DNA of 64,000 nucleotides from Streptomyces griseus (GCF_001715295.1 NZ_MDKB01000004.1:261014-325013), one strand, 5' to 3'; positions 51,209 to 60,316 are shown, counted from the first letter of the stretch. The notes: generated by a model not told the origin, from the sequence alone. Made by a program: numbers and translations.

Positions 51209-52744
51209 GTGACCGACGCACACACCACCGGCCCGTTCATCGCGGCCATCGACCAGGGCACCACGTCCAGCCGCTGCATCGTCTTCGACAAGGACGGCCG
51301 GATCGTCTCCGTCGACCAGAAGGAGCACGAGCAGATCTTCCCCAAGCCCGGCTGGGTCGAGCACGACGCGACCGAGATCTGGGAGAACGTCCAGGAGGTC
51401 GTCGCCGGGGCGATCGTCAAGGCCGGCATCACCTCGGCCGACGTCAAGGCCATCGGCATCACCAACCAGCGCGAGACCACCCTGCTCTGGGACAGGCACA
51501 CCGGTGAGCCCGTCCACAACGCCCTCGTCTGGCAGGACACCCGCACCGACGCGCTCTGCAAGCACCTCGGCCGCAACGTCGGCCAGGACCGCTTCCGCCG
51601 CGAGACGGGTCTGCCGCTGGCGTCCTACTTCGCCGGCCCCAAGGTCCGCTGGCTGCTCGACAACGTCGAGGGGCTCCGCGAGCGCGCCGAGCGGGGCGAC
51701 ATCCTCTTCGGCACCATGGACTCCTGGGTCATCTGGAACCTGACCGGCGGCACCGACGGCGGGGTGCACGTCACCGACGTGACCAACGCCTCCCGCACCC
51801 TCCTGATGAACCTGCACACCATGCAGTGGGACGACCGGATCGTGCAGTCGATGGAGATCCCGCCCGCCGTGCTGCCGGAGATCCGCTCGTCCGCCGAGGT
51901 GTACGGCACCACCAAGGGCGGCGTCCTGGACGGCGTGCCGGTGGCCTCCGCGCTCGGCGACCAGCAGGCCGCGCTGTTCGGCCAGACGTGTTTCGCCCAG
52001 GGCGAGGCCAAGTCCACGTACGGCACCGGCACCTTCATGCTGATGAACACCGGCCACACCCCCGTCAACTCGTACAACGGGCTGCTGACGACGGTCGGAT
52101 ACCGGATCGGCGACGAGAAGCCGGTGTACGCCCTGGAGGGCTCCATCGCCGTCACCGGTTCGCTGGTGCAGTGGATGCGCGACCAGATGGGCCTGATCAA
52201 GTCGGCGGCCGAGATCGAGACGCTCGCCTCCTCCGTGGACGACAACGGCGGCGCGTACTTCGTACCCGCCTTCTCCGGCCTGTTCGCCCCCTACTGGCGC
52301 CCCGACGCCCGGGGTGTCATCGCCGGTCTCACCCGGTACGTCACCAAGGCCCACATCGCCCGTGCCGTGCTCGAGGCCACCGCCTGGCAGACCCGCGAGA
52401 TCAGCGACGCCATGACGAAGGACTCCGGCGTCGAGCTGACCGCGCTGAAGGTCGACGGCGGCATGACCTCCAACAACCTGCTGATGCAGACGCTCTCCGA
52501 CTTCCTGGACGCGCCCGTGGTGCGCCCGATGGTCGCCGAGACCACCTGCCTCGGCGCCGCCTACGCCGCCGGCCTCGCCGTCGGCTTCTGGCCGGACACC
52601 GACGCACTGCGCGCCAACTGGCGCCGGGCCGCCGAGTGGACACCCCGTATGGACGCGGCCACCCGCGACCGCGAGTACAAGAGCTGGCTCAAGGCCGTCG
52701 AACGGTCCATGGGCTGGCTCGACGACGACACTGTCGAGGAGTAA
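51209..52744 (+). CDS. glpK: Glycerol kinase GlpK
   Basis: The 511-residue FGGY-family kinase turns glycerol into glycerol-3-phosphate with ATP. Signatures are 'AIDQGTTSSRCIVFD' (phosphate 1 loop), 'TNQRETTLLWD', 'FGTMDSWVIWNLTGG' (FGGY core), 'GDQQAALFGQTCF', 'GTGTFMLMNTG' and 'VDGGMTSNNLLMQ'. GTG at 51209 with GGGAG upstream. The stop is six bases from the glpD start, and the glpD ribosome-binding site overlaps the last codons. Confidence 0.97.
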   Translation: MTDAHTTGPFIAAIDQGTTSSRCIVFDKDGRIVSVDQKEHEQIFPKPGWVEHDATEIWENVQEVVAGAIVKAGITSADVKAIGITNQRETTLLWDRHTGEPVHNALVWQDTRTDALCKHLGRNVGQDRFRRETGLPLASYFAGPKVRWLLDNVEGLRERAERGDILFGTMDSWVIWNLTGGTDGGVHVTDVTNASRTLLMNLHTMQWDDRIVQSMEIPPAVLPEIRSSAEVYGTTKGGVLDGVPVASALGDQQAALFGQTCFAQGEAKSTYGTGTFMLMNTGHTPVNSYNGLLTTVGYRIGDEKPVYALEGSIAVTGSLVQWMRDQMGLIKSAAEIETLASSVDDNGGAYFVPAFSGLFAPYWRPDARGVIAGLTRYVTKAHIARAVLEATAWQTREISDAMTKDSGVELTALKVDGGMTSNNLLMQTLSDFLDAPVVRPMVAETTCLGAAYAAGLAVGFWPDTDALRANWRRAAEWTPRMDAATRDREYKSWLKAVERSMGWLDDDTVEE

Positions 52745-52749
52745 TCGAT

Positions 52750-54360
52750 ATGACCACCCTGCAGAGCGTCCCCGCCCTCGGGACGCATCCGGCCTCCGGC
52801 TCCCTCCCGAGCCGCGCCGAGACCCGGGAGCAGCTGTCCAAGGCGACGTACGACCTCCTGGTGATCGGCGGCGGCATCCTGGGCATCTCCACCGCCTGGC
52901 ACGCCGCGCAGTCCGGACTGCGGGTGGCCCTCGTGGACGCCAGCGACTTCGCCGGCGCCACCTCCTCCGCCTCCTCCAAGCTGCTCCACGGCGGTCTGCG
53001 CTACCTGCAGACCGGCGCGGTGAAGCTGGTCGCGGAGAACCACTTCGAGCGGCGCGCGGTGTCCCGTCAGGTCGCCCCGCACCTGGCCAACCCGCTCACC
53101 TTCTACCTCCCCGTCTACAAGGGCGGCCCGCACGGCGCGGCCAAGCTCGGGGCCGGTGTCTTCGCCTACTCCGCGCTGTCCGCGTTCGGTGACGGCGTCG
53201 GCCACGTCATCAGCCCCGCCCGTGCGCAGCGCGACGTGCCGGAGCTGCGTACGGACAACCTGAAGGCCGTCGCGGTCTACGGCGACGACCAGATGAACGA
53301 TGCCCGGATGGCCCTGATGACGGTCCGCGCGGCCGTGGACGCGGGCGCCGTGGTCCTCAACCACGCGGCGGTCACCGGGCTGCGGTTCACCAGGGGCCGG
53401 GTCACCGGGGCCGAACTGAAGGACCGCCAGGACGGTACGGAGTTCGGCGTCGACGCCCGTCTCGTGCTCAACGCCACGGGCCCGTGGGTCGACCACCTGC
53501 GGAAGATGGAGGACCCGAACGCGGCTCCCTCCATACGCCTGTCCAAGGGCGCGCACCTGGTCCTCAAGCGGACCCGGCCGTGGAAGGCCGCACTGGCCAC
53601 CCCGATCGACAAGTACCGGATCACGTTCGCCCTCCCGTGGGAGGACATGCTGCTGCTCGGTACGACCGACGAGGAGTACGAGGGCGACCCGGCCGACGTC
53701 TCGGTGACCGAGAAGGACACCGCGCAGATCCTGGACGAGGCCGCGTTCTCGGTCCGCGACCAGCAGCTCTCCCGCGACCTGATCACCTACTCCTTCGCCG
53801 GGCTGCGGGTGCTCCCGGGCGGTCCCGGCGACACGTCCAAGGCCAAGCGCGAGACGGTCGTCACGGAGGGACGCGGCGGCATGCTGTCCGTGGCGGGCGG
53901 CAAGTGGACGACGTTCCGCCACATCGGCCGCACCGTGATGAACAAGCTGGCCGCCCTGCCGGGGCACCCCCTGGCGGAGGACATGGAGCCGATGGCGCGG
54001 CTGCCGAGGAAGCTGCCGCTTCCGGGCATAGCCAACCCGAACGCCGTCGCGCACCGGCTGCTGGTCGACGGCGGCGCACCGGGGCCGCGGATGGGGGCCG
54101 ACACGGCCCGCCACCTCGCCACCCACTACGGTTCGCTCTCCTTCGACATCGCGCGCCTCGCCAACGAGGACCCGGCGCTGGCCGAGCGGATCCACCCGGA
54201 CGCCCCGGAGATCTGGGCCCAGGTGGCGTACGCCCGCGACCGCGAGTGGGCCGAGACGGCGGACGACGTGCTGCGCCGCCGCACGACGCTGACGGTCCGG
54301 GGCCTGGCCACCGACGACATCCGGTCCCGGGTCGAGGCCCTGCTGGCCGAGCGGCGCTGA
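52750..54360 (+). CDS. glpD: Glycerol-3-phosphate dehydrogenase GlpD (FAD-dependent)
   Basis: The 536-residue flavoenzyme oxidises glycerol-3-phosphate to dihydroxyacetone phosphate at the membrane and hands electrons to quinones. It has the FAD fold 'LLVIGGGILGISTAWHAAQSG' (cut here to its core GGGILG at about 37-42), 'SSKLLHGGLRYLQ', 'GDDQMNDARMALMTV' and 'GGKWTTFRHIG'. ATG at 52750 has GAGGAG within the end of glpK. It closes the glycerol operon at a strong terminator. Confidence 0.96.
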   Translation: MTTLQSVPALGTHPASGSLPSRAETREQLSKATYDLLVIGGGILGISTAWHAAQSGLRVALVDASDFAGATSSASSKLLHGGLRYLQTGAVKLVAENHFERRAVSRQVAPHLANPLTFYLPVYKGGPHGAAKLGAGVFAYSALSAFGDGVGHVISPARAQRDVPELRTDNLKAVAVYGDDQMNDARMALMTVRAAVDAGAVVLNHAAVTGLRFTRGRVTGAELKDRQDGTEFGVDARLVLNATGPWVDHLRKMEDPNAAPSIRLSKGAHLVLKRTRPWKAALATPIDKYRITFALPWEDMLLLGTTDEEYEGDPADVSVTEKDTAQILDEAAFSVRDQQLSRDLITYSFAGLRVLPGGPGDTSKAKRETVVTEGRGGMLSVAGGKWTTFRHIGRTVMNKLAALPGHPLAEDMEPMARLPRKLPLPGIANPNAVAHRLLVDGGAPGPRMGADTARHLATHYGSLSFDIARLANEDPALAERIHPDAPEIWAQVAYARDREWAETADDVLRRRTTLTVRGLATDDIRSRVEALLAERR

Positions 54361-54372
54361 CGACACCCCGTA

Positions 54373-54417
54373 CGCGCGGAAGGGGACGGCTCCACCGGGG
54401 CCGTCCCCTTCCGCGCG
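54373..54417 (+). terminator. Terminator of the glycerol operon
   Basis: Perfect 18-base stem (54373-54390 / 54400-54417) with a 9-base loop, 12 bases after glpD. Confidence 0.85.
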
Positions 54418-54526
54418 CCCTGTCCGCCGGCCCGCTCCCGGTCTCCCGGTCCGGTCCGTCCCCGGCCTGCCGGGGCGCCCGCTCCAGGCACCGGCACGCG
54501 CTCCCCGACCCCGCATAATGAGCCAT

Positions 54527-54537
54527 AGATCCGATGT
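54527..54537 (+). promoter_or_regulatory. Operator-like element before the GntR gene
   Basis: AGATCCGATGT, 22 bases before the GntR start, is the exact reverse complement of ACATCGGATCT at 56114-56124. The same regulator probably binds both places. Confidence 0.55.
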
Positions 54538-54559
54538 CTTATGTGCGAGGAGACCCTCC

Positions 54560-55231
54560 ATGGCCGTCACCGACGAAGCGATCGAGAAGATCAAAGGGAT
54601 GATCGTCTCGGGCGCCCTGGCCCCGGGCGACCGGCTGCCGAAGGAGAGCGAACTCGCCGCCGAGCTGGGTCTTTCCCGTAACTCGCTGCGCGAGGCGGTA
54701 CGCGCCCTGTCGCTGATACGGATCCTCGACGTCCGCCAGGGCGACGGCACCTACGTCACCAGCCTCGACCCGCAGCTCCTGCTGGAGGCGCTCAGCTTCG
54801 TGGTGGACTTTCACCGCGACGACACCGTGCTGGAGTTCCTCGCGGTACGCCGGATCCTGGAGCCCGCGGCCACGGCGATGGCGGCGCTGCGCATCGAGGA
54901 GTCGCAGCTGGACGTGCTGAGGGCGCAGCTGGACGCCCTGGGTGCCGATCCCTCGGTGGAGCAACTGGTCGCCGCCGACCTGGAGTTCCATCGCGGGATC
55001 GTCCGGTCCTCCGGCAACTCGGTCCTGTGCTCGCTGCTGGACGGTCTGTCGGGGCCGACCACGCGGGCCAGGGTCTGGCGGGGGCTGACCCAGCAGGACG
55101 CGGTCAGCCGCACCCTGTACGAGCACCGGGCGATCCTCGCCGCCCTGCGGGACCGCGATCCGGAGGCCGCCCGCTCCTGGGCCACCGTGCACGTGGCCAG
55201 CGTGGAGCAGTGGCTGCGCTCCTCGCTGTGA
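54560..55231 (+). CDS. GntR-family (FadR/FCD subfamily) transcriptional regulator
   Basis: The 223-residue protein has an N-terminal winged helix ('LPKESELAAELGLSRNSLRE') and an all-helical FCD domain with metal-ligand residues ('DLEFHRGIVRSSGN', 'HRAILAALRDRDPEAA'). FCD regulators usually respond to sugar acids or other organic acids. ATG at 54560 follows GAGGAG. It is convergent with a fuconate dehydratase remnant whose promoter carries the same 9-base half-site, so it very likely controlled L-fucose or a related sugar-acid pathway. Confidence 0.92.
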   Translation: MAVTDEAIEKIKGMIVSGALAPGDRLPKESELAAELGLSRNSLREAVRALSLIRILDVRQGDGTYVTSLDPQLLLEALSFVVDFHRDDTVLEFLAVRRILEPAATAMAALRIEESQLDVLRAQLDALGADPSVEQLVAADLEFHRGIVRSSGNSVLCSLLDGLSGPTTRARVWRGLTQQDAVSRTLYEHRAILAALRDRDPEAARSWATVHVASVEQWLRSSL

Positions 55232-55296
55232 ACCCGGGGCGCCGTGCCGGGCCCCGGGCGCGCCCCGGCCCCTGCCCCGCGGCTCGTGTCCGCCGG

Positions 55297-56094
55297 TCAG
55301 CCGGTGGCGGGGCGCAGGCGCAGGCCCTGCATGCCTCCGTCGACGGCGAGCGCGGTGCCGGTCATCGAGGCGGCTGCCGGGCTCGCCAGGTGGACGACCG
55401 CGGCGGCGACCTCGTCCGCCGAGACGAGCCGTCCCAGCGGCTGGCGGGCGTCGAGCGCCGCCGAGCAGCCGGCCGGGCGAGGTCGTGCAGGCGGGGTAGC
55501 CCTCGGCGAGCAGCCGCTCGGTGCGTGCGGCCCGGCCGGGCTCGGCGGCGCGCAGCAGGGCGAGCGCCTCCTCGGGGGTGAGCGCGTCGGTGAGGTGGCG
55601 GAAGTCGACGAGGGAGACGAGCTCCTCGGGGGTCATCGAGGCGAGGAACCGCCAGACCGGCTGTCCGGCCTGTTTCGCCGCGAGGTCCCAGGCCGCGTTG
55701 ACGAGCGCGCCGGCCGCCATGTGCGTCACCCCCTCTCGGGGCGCAGCCGGCGCAGTGGGGAGTCGTGGGTCAGCTCGCGGTACAGGGCCGCCAGGCCGGC
55801 GGCGGTGACCGGTGCGGGGCGCCCCACCAGGGCGGTACCGAGCGACTCGATCGCGACGGCCATGACATCGTTGCCACGGCCGATGGTGAAGCAGAAGCCG
55901 TGCCCTTCCCCCGGGTCGCTCTCCTCCGGCCCGCGCGCTTCTCCGTCCCGCCTCCCCCCGCCGCCGTCCGTACGCAGGACGAGGTAGGCGGCCGGGTAGT
56001 CGGGATCCGGGTTCAGGGCGTCGGAACCGTCCAGCTGTTCCGAGGTGGGGAAGCGGATGTCGTGGACCTCGACGTGCGTGACGGTACGGCCCAT
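55297..56094 (-). pseudogene. Deletion fusion: 5' part of L-fuconate dehydratase joined to 3' end of an SDR gene
   Basis: The gene starts at ATG 56094 as an enolase-superfamily L-fuconate dehydratase ('VHDIRFPTSEQLDGSDAL', 'GHGFCFTIGRGNDVM'). At about 55727-55731 the frame breaks: a G5 run where six G residues would keep the frame gives an early TGA after 'RLRPERG'. The match resumes in the next frame ('VTHMAAGALVNAAWDLAAKQ', 'LVSLVDFRHLTDAL', 'AEGYPACTTSPG'). At about 55461-55470 it stops again, and the last 55 codons down to TGA at 55297 are the end of a short-chain dehydrogenase ('RQPLGRLVSADEVAAAVVHL', 'SMTGTALAVDGGM'). All catalytic residues of the dehydratase barrel are gone. An assembly error is possible but less likely. 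Confidence 0.85.
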
Positions 56095-56113
56095 GCGCGC
56101 CCCCTGGGTATGA

Positions 56114-56142
56114 ACATCGGATCTCTCACGGTCATCCGATGT
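56114..56142 (-). promoter_or_regulatory. Palindromic operator upstream of the fuconate dehydratase remnant
   Basis: ACATCGGAT (56114-56122) and ATCCGATGT (56134-56142) are a perfect 9-base inverted repeat with an 11-base spacer, 20 bases upstream of the remnant's start codon. One half-site with two more bases recurs before the GntR gene. Confidence 0.7.
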
Positions 56143-56331
56143 ATCGCGCTCCGCGCGCCCCGGAGTCCAGGGCGCGCGCAGGTCGCCCCGGCGCGCGACC
56201 GGCACAGATCGGACGAATCAAGCCCGGCACGGTTCACGGATCCATGCAAACGGGCTACGGCCGCAGCGGGGGTAAGCCGTAAGGTTGGTCCGTACACAAG
56301 GGAACCAAGGGAACTTCGGAAGGAGGCCTGG

Positions 56332-57363
56332 GTGATCGAGCTCGAGGGAGTACCCGAGCTGATCGACCCGGTCATGGTGGCCGCGTTCGAAGGCTGGAAC
56401 GACGCCGGTGACGCCGCCTCCACAGCGGTCGGCCATCTGGACCGGGAGTGGAAGGGCGAGGTCTTCGCGGCCCTCGACGCCGAGGACTACTACGACTTCC
56501 AGGTCAACCGGCCGACGGTGTGGCTGGACGGCGGGACGCGCAAGATCGTGTGGCCCACCACACGGCTCTCCGTGGTCCGTGTCGGCGGCGAGAAACCCCG
56601 CGACCTGGTGCTGGTCCGCGGTATCGAACCCTCCATGCGCTGGCGGTCGTTCTGCAACGAGATCCTCGCCTTCGCTCACGAACTGGGCGTCGAGATGGTC
56701 GTCGTCCTGGGAGCGCTGCTCGGCGACACACCGCACACCCGGCCGGTGCCGGTCAGCGGCGTCACCTCGGACCCGGACCTGGCCAGGACCATGGATCTGG
56801 AGGAGACGAGGTACGAGGGCCCGACGGGCATCGTCGGCATCCTCCAGGAGGCCTGCACCCACGCGGGCGTGCCCGCGGTGAGCCTGTGGGCGGCGGTACC
56901 GCACTACGTGTCGCAGCCGCCGAACCCGAAGGCGACGCTGGCCCTCCTGAACCGTCTGGAGGATCTGCTCGGGCTGCGTATCCCGCTGGGCGAGCTGCCC
57001 GAGGACGCGCGCGCGTGGCAGCTCGGGGTCGATCAGCTGGCGGCCGAGGACAGCGAGGTCGCCGAGTACGTCCAGACGCTGGAGGAGGCGCGGGACACCG
57101 CGGAACTGCCCGAGGCGTCCGGGGATGCCATCGCCCGGGAGTTCGAGCGGTACCTGAGGCGCCGGGACGTCGGCGGTCCCGGCCAGGGCCCCGGCGGGCA
57201 CGCCACGGAGAGCGGTGACACCTCCTATCTGCGGGACCCGTCGAGCGGCCGCACCAGGCCGCCCGGACCGCAGCGGCCCGGGAAGGGCCGGCCGAAGGAC
57301 GTGGACCCGCCCAGTGACCCGCCCGCCGGGCCGGGCGAGGACCCGGGCTCCACGGACGGCTGA
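56332..57363 (+). CDS. PAC2-family protein (proteasome assembly chaperone 2-like)
   Basis: The 343-residue protein has the PAC2 fold: 'PVMVAAFEGWNDAGDAASTA' at the start, 'VNRPTVWLDGGTRKIVWPTT', 'MVVVLGALLGDTPHTRPVPV' and 'VPAVSLWAAVPHYVSQPPNP'. The C-terminal 75 residues are disordered and Pro/Gly/Arg rich. Eukaryotic PAC2 helps assemble the proteasome alpha ring; the actinobacterial proteins have unproven function. GTG at 56332 follows GGAAGGAGG. It is convergent with mshC. Presence 20 kb from the proteasome genes in a proteasome-bearing organism makes a linked role worth testing. Confidence 0.9.
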   Translation: MIELEGVPELIDPVMVAAFEGWNDAGDAASTAVGHLDREWKGEVFAALDAEDYYDFQVNRPTVWLDGGTRKIVWPTTRLSVVRVGGEKPRDLVLVRGIEPSMRWRSFCNEILAFAHELGVEMVVVLGALLGDTPHTRPVPVSGVTSDPDLARTMDLEETRYEGPTGIVGILQEACTHAGVPAVSLWAAVPHYVSQPPNPKATLALLNRLEDLLGLRIPLGELPEDARAWQLGVDQLAAEDSEVAEYVQTLEEARDTAELPEASGDAIAREFERYLRRRDVGGPGQGPGGHATESGDTSYLRDPSSGRTRPPGPQRPGKGRPKDVDPPSDPPAGPGEDPGSTDG

Positions 57364-57378
57364 CCGCCCTTTCGCCCT

Positions 57379-57431
57379 CGCACGCCCCTGCCCCCGGACT
57401 GCGGCGAGAAGTCCGGGGGCAGGGGCGTGCG
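57379..57431. terminator. Bidirectional terminator between the PAC2 gene and mshC
   Basis: Perfect 22-base stem (57379-57400 / 57410-57431) with a 9-base loop. Confidence 0.88.
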
Positions 57432-57449
57432 GGCAGGGAAGCGGAGCGG

Positions 57450-58679
57450 TTACAGGGCGACGCCCAGGAGTGCGTCCACGGTGCGCGAGACGAGGCCGGG
57501 GGCGCCCTCGTCCGTACCGCCGTCCGAGGTCTGGGCAGCGGCCCAGCGGTCCACCGCGGCGAGCGCGGCGGGTGTGTCGAGGTCGTCGGACAGCGCCTCC
57601 CGCACCTCCTCGACCAGCGCGTCGGCGGGGAGCCCGTCGGGCCGGGAGACGGCGGCACGCCACCGTGCGAGCCGCTCGACGGCGTCGGCGAGCACCTGGT
57701 CGGTCCACTCCCAGTCGGACCGGTAGTGGTGGGCGAGCAGGGAGAGCCTGATCGCCGCGGGGTCCACGCCGTCCCGGCGGAGCGCCGAGACGAAGACGAG
57801 GTTGCCCTTGGACTTGGACATCTTCTCGCCGTCCAGGGCGACCATGCCGGCGTGGACGTAGGCACGGGCGAACGGGTGCTCGCCGGTCAGCGCCTGGGCG
57901 TGCGAGGCGCCCATCTCGTGGTGGGGGAAGACGAGGTCGGAGCCGCCTCCCTGGACGTCGAAGCCCATGCCCAGGTGGTCCAGGGCGATGGCGACGCACT
58001 CGATGTGCCAGCCGGGCCGGCCGCGGCCGAGCGTGGCCCCGTCCCAGCTCGGTTCGCCCTCGCGGGCCGCCATCCAGAGCATCGGGTCGAGCGGGTTCTT
58101 CTTCCCGGGGCGCTCCGGGTCACCGCCGCGTTCGGCGGACAGGATCCGCATCGCCTCGGCGTCGAGGTGGGACACCTCGCCGAAGTGCGGGTCGGACTCG
58201 ACGGAGAAGTACACGTCGCCCTCGAGCTCGTAGGCCGCGCCCGCGTCCCGGAGCCGTTCGACGAGCGGGACGATGCCGGGTATGGCCTCCACCGCCCCGA
58301 CGTAGTGCTGCGGGGGAAGCATGCGCAGGGCGGTCATGTCCTCCCGGAAGAGCGCCGTCTCGCGTTCCGCGAGCTCGGTCCAGTCCTGACCGTCGCGCAC
58401 GGCCCGCTCCAGCAGCGGATCGTCCACGTCGGTCACGTTCTGGACGTAGTGGACCTGCCGCTTGGTGTCGAGCCACACGCGCTGGACGAGGTCGAACGCG
58501 TTGTAGGTCGCCGCATGACCCATGTGGGTCGCGTCGTACGGCGTGATGCCGCAGACGTAGATGCGGGCGACGGGACCGGGGTCAAGGGTGATCCGTCCGC
58601 CGGTCGCGGTGTCGTGGATCCGAAGGTCGCGGCCCTTGCCAGGCAGGGCGGGGACCTCAGAAGCGGGCCAGGCATGCAT
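57450..58679 (-). CDS. mshC: L-cysteine:glucosaminyl-inositol ligase MshC (mycothiol synthesis)
   Basis: The 409-residue enzyme joins cysteine to GlcN-inositol, the third step of mycothiol synthesis, by an aminoacyl-adenylate route. It is a cysteinyl-tRNA-synthetase relative with zinc-ligand C43 in 'YVCGITPYDATHMGHAATY', the HIGH-like motif (HMGH, 52-55) and the KMSKS loop near 285-289 ('GEKMSKSKGN'). It lacks the tRNA-binding C-terminus of CysRS, which distinguishes it. ATG at 58679. The downstream conserved trio lies behind it on the same strand. Confidence 0.95.
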   Translation of the reverse strand: MHAWPASEVPALPGKGRDLRIHDTATGGRITLDPGPVARIYVCGITPYDATHMGHAATYNAFDLVQRVWLDTKRQVHYVQNVTDVDDPLLERAVRDGQDWTELAERETALFREDMTALRMLPPQHYVGAVEAIPGIVPLVERLRDAGAAYELEGDVYFSVESDPHFGEVSHLDAEAMRILSAERGGDPERPGKKNPLDPMLWMAAREGEPSWDGATLGRGRPGWHIECVAIALDHLGMGFDVQGGGSDLVFPHHEMGASHAQALTGEHPFARAYVHAGMVALDGEKMSKSKGNLVFVSALRRDGVDPAAIRLSLLAHHYRSDWEWTDQVLADAVERLARWRAAVSRPDGLPADALVEEVREALSDDLDTPAALAAVDRWAAAQTSDGGTDEGAPGLVSRTVDALLGVAL

Positions 58680-58793
58680 GTCATGAGCGTAACCGGACGT
58701 TGCTTCCGGATACGAACCGGATGGCGGATCGTGGCGGAAGAGGCGGTCTTGCGCGTCGCCACGCCGTCGTCTACGGCAGCACGCGGGCGGCGC

Positions 58794-59657
58794 TCACACC
58801 GGCGGCCAGGGGATGGCGGGCCACTCCCCGCTCGGCTGCGGGTGCCGGCCGCTCGCGCGCAGTTCCTCCACCCGTCCCCGGAGCGCCTCCAGCTCCCTCT
58901 GCGTGATCAGTTCGGCCAAGCGGGTGGCGAGCGCCCGGCCCGGCTCCAGGTCGGCGGAGAGGCGTTCGAGCACCGTGACGGCTTCGGCCGGCAGGGGCTC
59001 CCCCGCCCAGCCCCACAGGAGCGTCCTCAGTTTGCCGTCCGCGTTGAAGGTGACCCCGTGGTTGATGCCGTACAGCCGGCCGCCGGGGGCGGGCAGCAGA
59101 TGCCCGCCCTTGCGGTCGGCGTTGTTGATCACCGCGTCCAGGACCGCGAGCCGCCGCAGCCGCGGATCGTCCGCGTGCACCAGCAGCGCCGTCCTTCCCG
59201 CACCGACCTCGGCGAAGCCCACGGCCTTCCATCCCTCACCGGGCTCCTCGCCCTCGACGAGCGCGAGCAGCGGCGGCAGCCCGTGGACCGCGTCGGGCGC
59301 GGAGGCGTCCGCGGCCTGCTCCGCCTCGATCCAGAGCTGGCACATCCCCTCGCCGTACGGCCCGTCCCGCAGCACCGTCGGCGGCACGAGGCCCCACCCG
59401 GTGGCCTCGGAGATCTCGTACGCCGCGACCTCACGCCGGGCGAGCGTGCCGTCGGGGAAGTCCCACAGCGGCTGCTCCCCCGCGACCGGCTTGTAGACGC
59501 AGGTGCGCTCCTCGCCCTCGTACGCGACGGTGCAGTGGAGGACCGCGTTCGACGCGCCCCGGACCTGCCCGAGGACGGTGAGCTCCCCCTCGGCGAGCAG
59601 GGTGCGCAGTCCGGCCTCCGTCAGGCCCCGCGACGGTATCCGTTCTGGCGCGGGCAT
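58794..59657 (-). CDS. SCO1664-family protein (PI3/4-kinase-like fold)
   Basis: The 287-residue protein belongs to the actinobacterial family named after SCO1664 and has a weak resemblance to phosphatidylinositol 3/4-kinases: ATP-loop-like 'CVYKPVAGEQPLWDFPDG', catalytic-loop-like 'VLDAVINNADRKGGHLLP' and activation-loop-like 'LYGINHGVTF'. In the members I remember the last motif is D-H-G; here it reads N-H-G, which would remove a metal ligand. ATG at 59657 has GGAAGGA upstream. Its start overlaps the end of the DUF3090 gene by 37 bases. Substrate unknown. Confidence 0.85.
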   Translation of the reverse strand: MPAPERIPSRGLTEAGLRTLLAEGELTVLGQVRGASNAVLHCTVAYEGEERTCVYKPVAGEQPLWDFPDGTLARREVAAYEISEATGWGLVPPTVLRDGPYGEGMCQLWIEAEQAADASAPDAVHGLPPLLALVEGEEPGEGWKAVGFAEVGAGRTALLVHADDPRLRRLAVLDAVINNADRKGGHLLPAPGGRLYGINHGVTFNADGKLRTLLWGWAGEPLPAEAVTVLERLSADLEPGRALATRLAELITQRELEALRGRVEELRASGRHPQPSGEWPAIPWPPV

Positions 59658-60211
59658 ACGTGTCCTTCCGGGTCGAGGGGCAGGCTGCACAGCGGGCACG
59701 GCGGCCGGCCGGCGTTGACGACGTCCAGGGCGCGCTTGGCGAACGCCCGGGCCTGGGCGCCGCTCAGCCGGACGCGCAGCATCGGCGGTCCGTTCTCCTC
59801 GTCCTGCAGGAGCCTTTCCTCGGCCTCCGCCAGATCGTCGTCGGAGTCCGCGTCCAGTTCGACGAGCGCCTGCGCCTCGACGATCATGCGCTGCTCCTCG
59901 CCGTCCCAGGCGAGAGCCATCGTGCCGACCCTGAACTCCTCCTCGACGGGGGCGTCGAGCGGAGCGGTGTCGGTGACGTCCATGGGTGCCACCGCGGGCA
60001 CCGGTGAGTTGCCGCCGGTCCGCCGGACGACCTCGTCGAGGAGTTCGTCGATCCGTTCGGCCAACGCGGCGACCTGTGTCTTCTCCAGGGCCACGCTCGT
60101 GACCCGTCCCCTCGAGGACGCCTGCAGGAAAAACGTACGGCGGCCAGGCAGCCCGACCGTGCCGGCCACGAAACGGTCCGGGGGGTCGTAGAGGAACACC
60201 TGACGGGACAC
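59621..60211 (-). CDS. DUF3090 family protein
   Basis: The 196-residue protein matches DUF3090: 'MSRQVFLYDPPDRFVAGTVG' at the start, 'GRRTFFLQASSRG' and the C-terminal zinc-like 'PPCPLCSLPLDPEGHVCPRQNG' with C-P-L-C and a later C-P. Function unknown. GTG at 60211 follows AGGGAGACAGG. The family is almost always found between the SCO1664-family gene and the histidine phosphatase gene, as here, so the three probably act in one pathway or complex. Confidence 0.88.
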   Translation of the reverse strand: MSRQVFLYDPPDRFVAGTVGLPGRRTFFLQASSRGRVTSVALEKTQVAALAERIDELLDEVVRRTGGNSPVPAVAPMDVTDTAPLDAPVEEEFRVGTMALAWDGEEQRMIVEAQALVELDADSDDDLAEAEERLLQDEENGPPMLRVRLSGAQARAFAKRALDVVNAGRPPCPLCSLPLDPEGHVCPRQNGYRRGA

Positions 60212-60316
60212 GTCCTGTCTCCCTTGCGAATGTGGAGGCCAATGGGGGTGGCCGGGGCCCAGGGGGATTCCCCCCGCCGGGCCGTTACGGCGCGTCCACC
60301 CTACTGCGCTGAGCGA

